DNA from: Maricaulis sp. | GTDB taxonomy: Bacteria; Pseudomonadota; Alphaproteobacteria; Caulobacterales; Maricaulaceae | Direction of reading: 5' to 3' | NCBI RefSeq assembly: GCF_017642925.1 | Contig: NZ_JAEPOL010000021.1 | Coordinates: 1 to 58,354, forward strand | DNA: 58,354 nt | Shown: piece after piece, positions 1-8,285 of the stretch | How the letters are laid out: each line of letters opens with the position of its first letter | Numbering within the stretch: the stretch's first letter is position 1 | The notes under the pieces: model-generated | What the model was told of the DNA's origin: nothing | Databases searched by the model: none | What the model saw: only the letters and a program-made list of their open reading frames with translations | Position numbers and translations under genes: made by a program

Positions 1-443
1 CGCAGACGGTTTCCGGGATGGGAGGCATGAGCTCAGTCCCTTGTGCCCGGGAGCGTGCGGAGCTCGTCCGCGCCTGGTGGGTGACAGCATCAGGCTCCGG
101 CGTGGCCATCTGCGGGGACACCGGCACAAAGCTCGACCGGAGCGTGCCTGCAGGTCTCGAGACGGAACCCGCAAGGGATCCGGGTAAATCTCCGCGTGCG
201 GGATGCCTCGGGCATCACCACCAAACCTTCAAATCGGACACGATGTCCGCCGTGCATCCCGCACACCCTCTCATAGCTCCAGGGTTCTGCCCGTGGAGGA
301 TTTCGTGCTGAGTGCCATCACCACACACCGCTTTCCCCGGATTTATTCCGGGGGCTGGCGGCGTTTCAGATGCAGGCTCACCGGGCCCCGGCACAAGGCC
401 GGGGAAAACAGAGAGAGTAAGGAGAGAAGAAAGGCTTGGAGCC
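1..443. other. Intergenic region without a supported gene
   Basis: No reading frame here has a recognisable protein, a convincing ribosome binding site or codon usage like the neighbours. The right half holds two short GC-rich palindromes (see 335-404). A minus-strand frame opens at an ATG at 109 and stays open to the left edge; it could be the start of a gene lying outside the window, but about 36 codons are not enough to judge. Confidence 0.5.
335..404. repeat. Pair of short extragenic palindromes
   Basis: Two perfect 7-bp stem, 5-base loop hairpins of the same design lie 51 bases apart: CCCCGGA-TTTAT-TCCGGGG at 335-353 and CCCCGGC-ACAAG-GCCGGGG at 386-404. They sit between the left edge and the 3' end of the thioesterase gene. 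The shared stem ends suggest members of a short interspersed palindromic family rather than a terminator, since neither has a proper T-run after it on either strand. Confidence 0.5.
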
Positions 444-929
444 CTACCCGGCCGCCTTTACCCGCCGGACCTGGCAGGTGGCGCTGGAGCGGGCGGCGAT
501 GTCGCCGGACGGGGTCCAGATCGTGCCTTCCATGAAGGCCACCCGGCCGCCGATCTTCGTGGCGACACCGCGGGCCCGGCAGGGCTCGACGGGCAGGGGG
601 GCAAAGAAGCTGGTCTTGATCTCCAGCGTCGGCACGCCGCACATGAAACGCTCGGACACCAGCACAGCCAGCGACATCACCTCGTCGAGCATGGCCGTAA
701 CAATACCGCCCTGCACGGAGTTGCGCAGATTGGCGAGTTGCTGCGTGGGGTGGAAATCCGCTTCCAGCCAGCGCTCCTCGATCGAGAAGTCGGCCAGCCG
801 GAAGCCCAGAAGCTTGGAGGCGTAGGGGTGATTGGCGCGTTGTCCGAGATAGTCGCGGATCTGGTCCGCCGTCATCGGCTCGCGCGGCGTCCCGGCCAGA
901 TCCGGGGCGACCAGATCGGGACCGGACAT
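444..929 (-). CDS. PaaI-type hotdog-fold thioesterase
   Basis: A 161-residue protein of the PaaI/YdiI thioesterase family, expected to hydrolyse acyl-CoA or related thioesters in the cytoplasm. The segment around residues 65-85 (NSVQGGIVTAMLDE) matches the family's central helix region with its conserved Asn, Gly-Gly and Asp/Glu, followed by the beta-sheet stretch LEIKTSFFAPL. Its start codon shares one base with the stop of sspB (TGATG), so the two genes are almost certainly translated together. The substrate cannot be read from the sequence. The start was chosen because of this overlap; upstream in-frame sequence lies inside sspB. Confidence 0.8.
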   Translation of the reverse strand: MSGPDLVAPDLAGTPREPMTADQIRDYLGQRANHPYASKLLGFRLADFSIEERWLEADFHPTQQLANLRNSVQGGIVTAMLDEVMSLAVLVSERFMCGVPTLEIKTSFFAPLPVEPCRARGVATKIGGRVAFMEGTIWTPSGDIAARSSATCQVRRVKAAG

Positions 930-1426
930 CACTTCTTGCGGAAGCTGTCCAGCGAGACGACTTCGGCGCCGTCGCCGCCGGGGGTCTTTTTCTCGCCCTT
1001 GCCGGCCTTGCCGCCGGCGGCGGCCTTGGGCTTCTCGGCCGGGGCGGCCTCGGTCTCGTCCTCGGCCGGGTCCTGCTCGAACTGCAGGTGGAAGCCGACA
1101 CTGGGATCGTGGAAGCGCGAAATCGCCGAATAGGGCATTTTCAGATATTTCGGTACGCCGGAGAATTTCAGCGTCACCTCGAAACCCGTCTCGGTGACGT
1201 CGAGGTCCCAGAACTGGTGTTCCAGCACGATCGTCATTTCTTCGGGGTATTTTTCCAGCAGGGTCGGATCGATATCCACGCCCGGCGCCCGGGTGCGGAA
1301 GGTGATGTAGAAATGATGCTGTCCGGGCAGCCCGTCGGGGCCGGCCGCTTTCAGCAGAGCCTGACGGACCACGCCGCGAAGCGCGTCCTGCGCCATCAGA
1401 TCGTAGCGCATCAGGTCCTTGGCCAT
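929..1426 (-). CDS. sspB: SspB, ClpXP adaptor for ssrA-tagged proteins (alphaproteobacterial type)
   Basis: A 165-residue SspB. The family binds the ssrA tag added by tmRNA and hands the stalled-ribosome product to ClpXP. The N-terminal two thirds (from MRYDLMAQDALRGVVR through the sheet FYITFRTRAPGVDI and LEHQFWDLDV to about residue 120) fit the substrate-binding domain. A Lys/Ala/Gly-rich linker follows, then a short conserved tail (AEVVSLDSFRKK) in the place of the ClpX-docking XB peptide. The ATG at 1426 is preceded by GGGGGAG at good spacing, so it is preferred over a longer frame beginning at 1495. The tmRNA gene lies just upstream on the same strand, which puts tag maker and tag reader side by side. 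Confidence 0.9.
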   Translation of the reverse strand: MAKDLMRYDLMAQDALRGVVRQALLKAAGPDGLPGQHHFYITFRTRAPGVDIDPTLLEKYPEEMTIVLEHQFWDLDVTETGFEVTLKFSGVPKYLKMPYSAISRFHDPSVGFHLQFEQDPAEDETEAAPAEKPKAAAGGKAGKGEKKTPGGDGAEVVSLDSFRKK

Positions 1427-1577
1427 GTCGATCTCCCCCGATCTCCCTGTCGAAAAAAGGGTACCCCAAGCCCGGGGCAGGTCAACGGATATCAACGGCT
1501 GGACTGCAGAAGGGAACCGGTGTGGTGAAAGACAGGCTAATCCGCTGCCGGCCAGCCATGCCGGAACATCCGCATGA

Positions 1578-1919
1578 GGATAAGTGGAGGCTTCTGTTGC
1601 CAGGCGCCTCCGAGCCCCGCCTGGACCGGCTAAAGGGTCCAGGACTTTAAGGCGAGATTACCCGCGCTGACTATGCAGCGAGAGCGACCTCTTCAGCAAA
1701 GTTGTCGTTGGCAACTTTCATAAGCGAGCCTGTAACGGGCCTCACCCGGGCGAAAGCAATCCCCTTTACCCGTCCGTCGATCCTGTTTCGGCCCCATGCC
1801 AGCCCGGCCACTTGCTGAAGGTGGTGCGGGGAAGGATATGGTGGAGCCGCCGGGTACTGCCCCCGGGTCCGGTCCGGTTATTACGAGCGCGTTTATCGCC
1901 ATAGTCGGCAAGCCGACGC
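1578..1919 (-). ncRNA. ssrA: tmRNA, circularly permuted two-piece type
   Basis: Read on the minus strand, the acceptor piece comes first (about 1918 to 1839). It ends with the T-arm-like stretch and GGCGGCTCCACCA, its CCA at 1841-1839. A short spacer follows, then the coding piece beginning near 1787 with GGGGCCGAAACAGGATCGAC, the usual tmRNA 5' end. The tag frame at 1712-1671 reads ANDNFAEEVALAA then TAG. Acceptor-before-coding order is the hallmark of alphaproteobacterial permuted ssrA. Outer ends are estimates: the 5' end from the promoter, the 3' end from the last paired segment near 1580. The precursor must be cleaved to release the two pieces. Confidence 0.93.
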
Positions 1920-1924
1920 TGGTG

Positions 1925-1953
1925 AATATAGGCAGGAAATGTGGCGAGTTGAA
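1925..1953 (-). promoter_or_regulatory. Probable promoter of the tmRNA gene
   Basis: On the minus strand TTCAAC (1953-1948) and TATATT (1930-1925) are separated by 17 bases, a sigma70-like arrangement. The expected start is near 1918, just before the tmRNA acceptor piece. The -10 is good; the -35 is weak. It lies between the tmRNA and the end of the DUF3667 gene, so the RNA has its own promoter. Confidence 0.5.
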
Positions 1954-1973
1954 GGGGCGGCTGCGGTTGCGGT

Positions 1974-3050
1974 TCAGGCCGCGCTGGCGCGCAGCAGGGC
2001 CAGGGTGAGGATGCTCATCGAGGTCAGATAGCCCGCCAGCAGCACCGGAAACCGCAGGGCCAGGCCCACCATGCTTGCCTTGTAGAAGCGGCGTTCCTGC
2101 CACAGGCTGAAGACCGTCATCGCGGCAAGCAGCGTGCAAATCGGCACAAGGCGCTGCAGGCCTGCGGGGATCTGCAGCATCAATGCGAGCACCAGCAGGA
2201 AAGGGATCATCGCCGTGTGCCAGTAGAAGGAATAGACGATGTGCTCGACGATCTTTCGCCGTGGATGAAGGAGCAGGTTGAGCGCTGCGAAGACCAGCAC
2301 CATGGCGATGAAGGACTGGCTGAGAATGGCGCTGACCCGGTCCTCGAAACTGCCGGGCCTGCGGATCACCTCGATAAAGACCGGCGCAAGCCAGCCCCAG
2401 CCGAACGCCTGCAGCAGCGTATGATAACAGGCTGCATCTTCGGCGCGCAGAACGCGGCCGGGCGGTGTTTCGCCCCGCATGAAAGGGCGGACCATGAAGG
2501 TCGTGCCGCGGGCGTGGATCAGCATGCCGCTGGAGTCGAATTCGTCGGGACCGGGCAGGACACCGCACGTAAAGCCGCCGGGAATGCCGGATTCGCGGAT
2601 AAGCCTGTCCAAGTTTTCAGCCTGTTCGCGCCGCGTGGCCGTCCATTCGGGCGTCTGGGCCCGGATCTCCGCCTCGCTGGGCGAAAACGCCACCCCGAAC
2701 ACGCGGATGCCTGCCAGCGCGAGTATCGCGAAGAAGGCGACCACCATGATCAGATAGAGACGGATCGGAGGTGTCAGGCCGGCTCTCTTGCCGCCGACAT
2801 AGTCGGCTGCGACCTGTCCGGGGCGGGTGTAGAGGTGGCGCAGCGTGGTCAGTAGCCGGCCGTCCCAGGCGAAAAGCCCGTCGAAATATTCCGTCAGAAG
2901 GGAGACGGCCGGACGCCGGATATCGGTCGTGGACTGGCCGCAGGACGGGCAGAAGCGGTCATCCGTCACCGCACCGCAATTGGTGCAGTGCGAGAGTTCC
3001 GCGTCGCCATTGCCGCCCGGTCGGTCTGTCACGTTGCCCCCTGCCTCCAT
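1974..3050 (-). CDS. DUF3667 zinc-ribbon membrane protein
   Basis: A protein of about 358 residues. The N-terminal part carries a two-pair zinc ribbon (CTNCGAVTDDRFCPSCGQ), followed by a helix (LLTEYFDGLFAWDGRLLTTL) typical of DUF3667 proteins. About five hydrophobic segments lie in the remainder, one just after the GLTPPIRLYL motif and the others in the C-terminal half. Function of the family is unknown. The exact start is uncertain: ATG at 3050 is used, but a GTG at 3032 has a better ribosome site (AGGGGG five bases upstream). The gene ends 55 bases before the tmRNA 5' end, on the same strand. Confidence 0.75.
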   Translation of the reverse strand: MEAGGNVTDRPGGNGDAELSHCTNCGAVTDDRFCPSCGQSTTDIRRPAVSLLTEYFDGLFAWDGRLLTTLRHLYTRPGQVAADYVGGKRAGLTPPIRLYLIMVVAFFAILALAGIRVFGVAFSPSEAEIRAQTPEWTATRREQAENLDRLIRESGIPGGFTCGVLPGPDEFDSSGMLIHARGTTFMVRPFMRGETPPGRVLRAEDAACYHTLLQAFGWGWLAPVFIEVIRRPGSFEDRVSAILSQSFIAMVLVFAALNLLLHPRRKIVEHIVYSFYWHTAMIPFLLVLALMLQIPAGLQRLVPICTLLAAMTVFSLWQERRFYKASMVGLALRFPVLLAGYLTSMSILTLALLRASAA

Positions 3051-3118
3051 CGGTCCCGGCTGGCGACAATCAGGACGTGGAATGCTCTCGCGGGTCAAGC
3101 GGCGTGGCGCGCAGACAG

Positions 3119-3150
3119 AAAAAAGGCGCTGCCGGAAAACCGGCAGCGCC
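3119..3150 (-). terminator. Rho-independent terminator after the VOC gene
   Basis: A perfect 11-bp stem, GGCGCTGCCGG / CCGGCAGCGCC, with a 4-base loop is followed on the minus strand by six T residues (A run at 3119-3124). It lies 24 bases beyond the stop of the VOC gene and closes that transcript. Confidence 0.9.
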
Positions 3151-3174
3151 CTCGATCCATGCACCAGGCAGGCG

Positions 3175-3546
3175 TCAGCCCATCGTGAACACGTTCAGCT
3201 TGTTGCCGTCCGGATCGCGGAAATAGCCGGCATAGAAGCCGCTTTCGCCGCGCGGGCCGGCCGGGCCCTCGTCCTGGGCGCCCAGCTCGATCGCCAGCTT
3301 GTAGACCTTGTCGACCTGGGCGCGGTCCTTGGCCTGGAAGGCGGCCATGACACCGTTTCCGACCGTGGCGGTATTGCCGTCGAACGGCTTGGTCAGCGCG
3401 ATGCCACAGCCGCCATTGGCCGTACCCCAGGCGATGAATGTGTCTTCCTCCATGAACCGGCCGGCACCGAATTCGGCGCAAAGCTTGTCATAGAAGGCGG
3501 CTGCGCGGGGCAGATCATTCGTCCCCAGTGTCACATAACCCAGCAT
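3175..3546 (-). CDS. VOC-family (glyoxalase/dioxygenase superfamily) protein
   Basis: A 123-residue single-module VOC protein starting MLGYVTLGTNDLPRAAAFYD, the usual first beta-alpha unit. It ends with YFRDPDGNKLNVFTMG, where the DPDGN turn and the final strand are typical. Members bind a metal between paired beta-alpha-beta-beta-beta modules and act as lyases, dioxygenases or drug-binding proteins; this one lacks features that would fix a substrate. It is a single transcription unit with its own terminator. The ribosome site on the minus strand (GGAGGAC before the ATG) supports this start. Confidence 0.8.
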   Translation of the reverse strand: MLGYVTLGTNDLPRAAAFYDKLCAEFGAGRFMEEDTFIAWGTANGGCGIALTKPFDGNTATVGNGVMAAFQAKDRAQVDKVYKLAIELGAQDEGPAGPRGESGFYAGYFRDPDGNKLNVFTMG

Positions 3547-3687
3547 GTCGATAGTCCTCCATTGCGGGGATGTTCCCCGATTGTTCCGTCGGGTAGGCTA
3601 TCGCAACACAGTGCCGTGGCAAGCCGGAAACAACGTGCCGCCGGATCACTCCTGCCAGCACGGTGTCGGGAGGGGCCGCCTGCCGGT

Positions 3688-4140
3688 TCAGACGGTCGCG
3701 TGCTGGTTCTGGAAACGGGTCACGACTTCCACAATGACGGTGGTGGCAATGTGAGCCGCTGCGCCCACCGTCCACCAGATCGTCGCCCACAGCATGACGG
3801 AAGAGCCGGTGCCGATATTGATCCCGGTGAAAATGATCATGCCGAGCACATAGCTGGCGAGGTGGATCCAGAGGGAGAGCCGCAATCCGGCCGTCACCCT
3901 GGCGTTCTTGGTCCGTATCGTGCGGGCGGCTTCCTCCTCCGGGTCGACGCACAGCGCGAGGGCATCGACCTGGAAAGCCGCGGCCAGGGCGGTGAGGGAA
4001 TCGCGGGAGGCCTGTTCGCCATTCTCGATCCGCTGCACGGTGCGAAGCCCGATCCCGGCCAGTTCTGCCAGATGTTCCTGTGACCAGTGCCGCTCCTCGC
4101 GCCAGCGTTTGATCTTCGCTGCGTCTGCCTTGAAAGCCAT
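3688..4140 (-). CDS. XRE-family regulator with two-TM C-terminal domain
   Basis: A 150-residue protein. Residues about 8-62 form a Cro/CI-type helix-turn-helix (WSQEHLAELAGIGLRTVQRIENG), so it should bind DNA. The C-terminal half has two hydrophobic helices (WIHLASYVLGMIIFTGINIG and VMLWATIWWTVGAAAHIATTVIV), matching the 2TM domain often fused to such HTHs. This would tether the regulator to the inner membrane. The start has AGGAG upstream. Target and signal are unknown; it stands alone between the VOC gene and thyA, which is transcribed away from it. Confidence 0.8.
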   Translation of the reverse strand: MAFKADAAKIKRWREERHWSQEHLAELAGIGLRTVQRIENGEQASRDSLTALAAAFQVDALALCVDPEEEAARTIRTKNARVTAGLRLSLWIHLASYVLGMIIFTGINIGTGSSVMLWATIWWTVGAAAHIATTVIVEVVTRFQNQHATV

Positions 4141-4428
4141 GTTTTTCTCCTGGAGGCTTGTTGTAATCGGATGAGCGGGATTGACCAGACCCGCGGCGGG
4201 TGCGCCACGCCTGCCTTGCGTCACGAGCCCGCCAACTGCCCGCCACCGGCCCGCCAGTTGCGTTTTGCAGGGCGTATCGAAGGCAGCGGGCAGCGAAGCG
4301 ACCGGAAGTCTTGAGGCTTGGGCGGTTATCCCCGGCGCTGCGCTGCAGGCAGGCTCACGGGCGTGCTTCAAGCGGTTAGACTTGCAAGGTTCGAATCAGT
4401 CGAGTTGCGCGGATCGCAGGAGGAATTC

Positions 4429-5295
4429 ATGGCGGACCTGGCCTTTGCGGATAGCCGGCCGGAAGCGGCGGGCGCGGGCAGCCTGCCCGGCTCGGCCGTG
4501 GAGCGTGCCTATCTCGATCTTCTGCGCGACATCCTCGAGACAGGTGCCGAACAGCACGACCGCACCGGTGTCGGGACGCGGGCCGTCTTCGGCCGGCAAT
4601 TGCGCTGCGATCTGTCCGAAGGCTTTCCGCTTCTGACCACCAAGAAGGTGCACTTCAAGTCGATCGCGATCGAGCTGCTCTGGTTCCTGCGCGGCGAGAC
4701 GAATGTGCGCTGGCTGCAGGAACGCGGCGTGACGATCTGGGACGAGTGGGCCGACGAGAACGGCGATCTCGGACCGGTCTACGGCAAGCAGTGGCGCCGC
4801 TGGGAAGGCCCGGACGGCACCGAGATCGACCAGTTGTCCAACATCCTCGAACAGATCCGCAACAACCCGTCCTCGCGCCGGCTGATCGTGTCGGGCTGGA
4901 ACCCGGCCGATGTGCCGAACATGGCGCTGCCGCCCTGCCACACGCTCTACCAGTTCAATGTCGCCAACGGGAAACTCTCCTGCCAGCTTTACCAGCGTTC
5001 GGCCGACATGTTCCTGGGCGTGCCGTTCAACATCGCCTCCTACGCGCTACTCACCGCCATGGTGGCGCAGGTCTGCGGGCTGGAGCCGGGCGAATACATC
5101 CACACATTCGGCGACGCCCACATCTATTCCAACCATATGGACCAGGTAGAGGAACAGCTGTCGCGCACGCCGCGCCCGCTGCCGCGCCTGTCGCTCAATC
5201 CGGAGGCAAAGGACCTGTTCGCCTTCGAATACGAGGACATCACCCTCGAGGGCTACGACCCGCACCCGCGCATCGCTGCGCCGGTCGCGGTCTAG
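4429..5295 (+). CDS. thyA: Thymidylate synthase
   Basis: A 288-residue ThyA that methylates dUMP to dTMP using methylenetetrahydrofolate. The active-site cysteine is in PPCHTLYQ (Cys170), and the dUMP-binding [19 protein letters not shown] and [13 protein letters not shown]-like segments are intact. Compared with the 264-residue E. coli enzyme it has about 24 extra residues at the N terminus, so Cys170 corresponds to Cys146. The ATG is preceded by a near-perfect AGGAGG, which supports keeping the extension. The next genes, a MazG-like hydrolase and folA, follow closely; folA regenerates the folate oxidised here. Confidence 0.97.
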   Translation: MADLAFADSRPEAAGAGSLPGSAVERAYLDLLRDILETGAEQHDRTGVGTRAVFGRQLRCDLSEGFPLLTTKKVHFKSIAIELLWFLRGETNVRWLQERGVTIWDEWADENGDLGPVYGKQWRRWEGPDGTEIDQLSNILEQIRNNPSSRRLIVSGWNPADVPNMALPPCHTLYQFNVANGKLSCQLYQRSADMFLGVPFNIASYALLTAMVAQVCGLEPGEYIHTFGDAHIYSNHMDQVEEQLSRTPRPLPRLSLNPEAKDLFAFEYEDITLEGYDPHPRIAAPVAV

Positions 5296-5303
5296 GGGGG
5301 CGC

Positions 5304-5624
5304 ATGTCCGGACCTCTCACCGATCTGGGTGCGCAGATCGCACAGGTCTCCGACATCTATGCCCGCAATTACGGCATCGACCGGTCGGGCGACTGGTATC
5401 TGCTCAAGCTGCAGGAAGAGATGGGCGAGCTGACCCAGGCCTATCTCGATGCGACCGGCCGGTCGCGCCGCCCGGCCGACGATGAGGCCCGTGAGGCCCT
5501 GCGCCGGGAAATGGCCGATGCGCTGGGCATGCTGCTCCTGCTGGCGCGCTCCGAAGGCGTCGACCTGGACGCGGCGGTGCAGGAAAAGTGGCTCAGCTGG
5601 CTGGACAAGCCGGTCTCGGCATGA
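5304..5624 (+). CDS. MazG-like nucleotide pyrophosphohydrolase
   Basis: A 106-residue all-alpha protein. EEMGELTQAYLD and the later REMADALGMLLL give the EExxE...ExxD metal-binding pattern of the MazG/HisE/dUTPase-2 superfamily, which splits (d)NTPs to NMP and pyrophosphate with Mg2+. It starts 8 bases after thyA and its stop overlaps the folA start by 4 bases (ATGA). This position between two thymidylate-cycle genes suggests dUTP or dCTP as substrate, providing dUMP for ThyA or cleaning the pool; this is inference from context. Length fits a single-domain member, not full MazG. Confidence 0.75.
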   Translation: MSGPLTDLGAQIAQVSDIYARNYGIDRSGDWYLLKLQEEMGELTQAYLDATGRSRRPADDEAREALRREMADALGMLLLLARSEGVDLDAAVQEKWLSWLDKPVSA

Positions 5625-6145
5625 CCGGCACGATTATTCCCAAAGTCTGCCTGGTCGCGGCGCGCGGCCGCAATGGTGTGATCGGTGCCGAAGGCGATCT
5701 GCCCTGGCGTCTGTCGTCCGACATGAAGCTGTTTCGCGACACGACGCGTGGCAAGCCGGTGATCATGGGGCGCAAGACCTGGGAGAGCCTGCCGCGGCGG
5801 CCGCTGCCGGGGCGGCTCAATATCGTTATCACCCGCCAGTCCGGCTATCAGGCCGACAGCGCGACGGTGGCCGGCAATCTCGGCGATGCGCTGGCTGCGG
5901 CATTCGCCCGGGCCAACGAGGATGGTTTGGACGAGGTCTGCGTCATCGGCGGCGCGCAGATCTACATGGCTGCGCTGGAGCTGGCCGACCGGCTCTACCT
6001 GACCGATGTTGATGCAGCGCCGGACGGCGACACCCGCTTCCCCGAAATCGACGAAACCGGCTGGAATGAAGTCCGCCGCGAGGCCCATCCTGCGGGTGAG
6101 GGAGATGATCACGCCTTCGTCTTCCGGCGTCTCGACCGCATCTGA
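5621..6145 (+). CDS. folA: Dihydrofolate reductase
   Basis: A 174-residue DHFR that reduces dihydrofolate to tetrahydrofolate with NADPH. Visible motifs are VAARGRNGVIGAEGDLPWRL (substrate site and Met20-loop region), the GRKTWESLP segment and VIGGAQIYMAAL in the cofactor-binding part. The ATG overlaps the stop of the preceding gene (ATGA), so translation is coupled. An earlier in-frame ATG at 5588 would lie well inside the upstream gene and adds non-conserved residues, so it was not used. With thyA and the MazG-like gene it forms a three-gene thymidylate operon. Confidence 0.95.
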   Translation: MTGTIIPKVCLVAARGRNGVIGAEGDLPWRLSSDMKLFRDTTRGKPVIMGRKTWESLPRRPLPGRLNIVITRQSGYQADSATVAGNLGDALAAAFARANEDGLDEVCVIGGAQIYMAALELADRLYLTDVDAAPDGDTRFPEIDETGWNEVRREAHPAGEGDDHAFVFRRLDRI

Positions 6146-6258
6146 TACGCGCGAAAACGAGGGACGCTGCGTCTGCGTGTCCCGCTTGCCCGCTCTTGAA
6201 CCCCGGCGCGCTTGCGTTCATGTAGGGCGCAAGACTAGCAAGAGGATCGATCCAGCCC

Positions 6259-7410
6259 ATGCCGTGGAACGACAATCAGGGTGGAGGCGGCGGAGGCCCT
6301 TGGGGCTCCGGCGGAGGAAATAACAACAACCAGAACCCGTGGGGCGGACGCCGTCCCCAGGGTGGCGGCGGCGATGAAGGCCCCGATCTGGACGAGGTTG
6401 TACGCGACATGCAGCGCAAGCTGCGCGGCCTGTTCGGCGGCGGCAGCGGCGGCAATGGCGGCGGCAAGAAGGGCGGCGGTGGCGCCAGCGCCTTCGGCTT
6501 CGGTTTCATCCTGCTGGTCATCGTCGGCGTCTGGTTCATCATGCCGGGTTCCGGCTGGTACCAGGTCGGCCCGAACCAGGCCGGTGTCGTGCTGCGCTTC
6601 GGCGAATACTCCCGGACGTCCTCGCCGGGTTTCCACTTCAAGCTGCCCACGCCGATCGAAACGGTGACGCTGCCGGAAGTGACGACGACCAACACGATCA
6701 CCATCGGCCAGGGCAATGAAGGCCAGATGCTCACGCGCGACGAGAATATCGTCGACATCGACTTCGCCGTGCAGTGGCGTGTCGATCTGAGCTATCCCGA
6801 CGGTGTGCGCGACTATCTGTTCAATGTGCGCGATCCGGAAGCGACCGTGCGTGCTGTTGCCGAAAGCGCCATGCGCGAAGTGGTCGGTACGTCGGACCTG
6901 CAATTCATCATCACCGAAGGCCGGACCGAGGTGTCCCACCGGACACGGGCGCTGCTGCAGGAAACGCTGAACGAGTACAATGCCGGCATCGAGGTTCTGC
7001 AGGTCAACCTGCGGAATGCCCAGCCGCCGGAACGGGTGATCGACGCCTTCCGCGGCGTGGACGTCGCCCAGCAGGAAGCCGAGCGCGCCCAGCTCAACGC
7101 CACCGCCCACGCCAACAGCGTGATCCCGGCGGCACGCGGCCGCGCCGCCCAGGTGACCCAGCAGGCGCAGGCCTACCGGGACTCGGTGATCGCCGAAGCC
7201 CAGGGTCAGGCCGACCGCTTTGTCGCGATCTATGACCAGTACCGCCAGGCACCGAATGTCACACGGCGCCGCATGTATCTGGAGACGATCGAGGAAATCT
7301 TCCGCCGGTCGGACCTGATCGTGCTCGATGACCAGGCCGGGGCCGTGCCCTACCTGCCGCTCAACGAACTCGGCCAGAACCGCAACCGTACGCAAGGAGG
7401 CAATCAATGA
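6259..7410 (+). CDS. hflK: HflK, membrane protease-modulator (SPFH/band 7)
   Basis: A 383-residue HflK. The first 80 residues are rich in Gly, Asn and Pro, as in other HflKs. A single transmembrane helix (GFGFILLVIVGVWFIMPG) follows, then the SPFH domain (GPNQAGVVLRFGEY onward) and a long Ala/Gln/Glu coiled coil in the periplasm. HflK and HflC form a cage around the membrane protease FtsH and restrain its activity. The stop overlaps the hflC start by 4 bases. Confidence 0.95.
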   Translation: MPWNDNQGGGGGGPWGSGGGNNNNQNPWGGRRPQGGGGDEGPDLDEVVRDMQRKLRGLFGGGSGGNGGGKKGGGGASAFGFGFILLVIVGVWFIMPGSGWYQVGPNQAGVVLRFGEYSRTSSPGFHFKLPTPIETVTLPEVTTTNTITIGQGNEGQMLTRDENIVDIDFAVQWRVDLSYPDGVRDYLFNVRDPEATVRAVAESAMREVVGTSDLQFIITEGRTEVSHRTRALLQETLNEYNAGIEVLQVNLRNAQPPERVIDAFRGVDVAQQEAERAQLNATAHANSVIPAARGRAAQVTQQAQAYRDSVIAEAQGQADRFVAIYDQYRQAPNVTRRRMYLETIEEIFRRSDLIVLDDQAGAVPYLPLNELGQNRNRTQGGNQ

Positions 7411-8285
7411 TCCGCACGCTCGGCATTATCATTCTTGCGGTTGCCGTCTTCATCGGCCTGCAGAGTGTCTACACGGTCTCGGAAACCGAACAGGCCCTGA
7501 TCCTGCGCCTCGGTGAGCCCGTCGATGCGGTCAACGAGGTCGGCGAACCCGATCCGGGCCTGCACTTCAAGACGCCCTTCATCATGGAGGTACTGACCTT
7601 CGACAAGCGCAATATCGAGCTCGATCTCGATCCGGAAGAAATCCTGGCCTCGGACCAGGAGCGTCTCATCGTCGACGCCTTCCTGCGTTATCGCATCACC
7701 GATCCGCTGCGCTTCTACCAGACCTTCCGCGACGAGCGCGGCGCCCGCGTTCGCCTGCAGCAGATCATGGATGACAGCCTGCGCGGCGTCATCGCGTCGA
7801 TCCCGTCCTCCGAAGTCATCTCCGGCCAGCGTGCCGAGCTGATGGACCGGGTGCAGACCGCGGTGGAAGACCAGGTCCGCACCGGCAGCTTCGGCATCGA
7901 GGTGATCGATGTGCGCATCCTGCGGGCCGATCTGCCGCAACAGATCGCCGAGAACGTCTTCCAGCGTATGCGCTCGGAACGTGACCAGGAAGCGGCCCGT
8001 ATCCGCGCCGAAGGCGAGCAGCGGGCGGCCGAAATCCGCGCCAATGCCGATCGCCAGGCGGCGATCATCGAGGCTGAGGCGCGCGCCGAATCCGAACGGA
8101 TCCGCGGTGAGGGCGATGCCCGCCGGAACGAAATCTTCGCCGAGGCCTACAGCCGCGACGAGGAATTCTTCGCCTTCTATCGCTCGATGCTGGCCTATCA
8201 GCAGGCGATGGGCGACGGCACGCCGATCGTGATTCCGCCGGACAGCGAGTTCTTCAACTACTTCCGGTCGGAAACCGGCCAGTAG
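7407..8285 (+). CDS. hflC: HflC, membrane protease-modulator (SPFH/band 7)
   Basis: A 292-residue HflC with an N-terminal signal anchor (LGIIILAVAVFIGLQSVYTV), then the SPFH domain opening with SETEQALILRLGEP. The C-terminal coiled coil carries the strongly conserved RSERDQEAARIRAEGEQRA segment. It pairs with HflK to enclose FtsH. Its ATG sits inside the hflK stop (ATGA), and its own stop shares a base with the GTG of the next gene. Confidence 0.96.
   Translation: MIRTLGIIILAVAVFIGLQSVYTVSETEQALILRLGEPVDAVNEVGEPDPGLHFKTPFIMEVLTFDKRNIELDLDPEEILASDQERLIVDAFLRYRITDPLRFYQTFRDERGARVRLQQIMDDSLRGVIASIPSSEVISGQRAELMDRVQTAVEDQVRTGSFGIEVIDVRILRADLPQQIAENVFQRMRSERDQEAARIRAEGEQRAAEIRANADRQAAIIEAEARAESERIRGEGDARRNEIFAEAYSRDEEFFAFYRSMLAYQQAMGDGTPIVIPPDSEFFNYFRSETGQ

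Noticed and set aside
1-109. Minus-strand frame from ATG at 109 open to the window edge
   Set aside because: Only 36 codons are visible, low-complexity Ala/Arg/Ser composition and no recognisable motif; it may be a gene start but cannot be judged.
4380-4410. GGTTCGAATC, a tRNA T-loop-like sequence before thyA
   Set aside because: The flanking bases do not pair to form a T stem and no acceptor, anticodon or D arm can be built around it.
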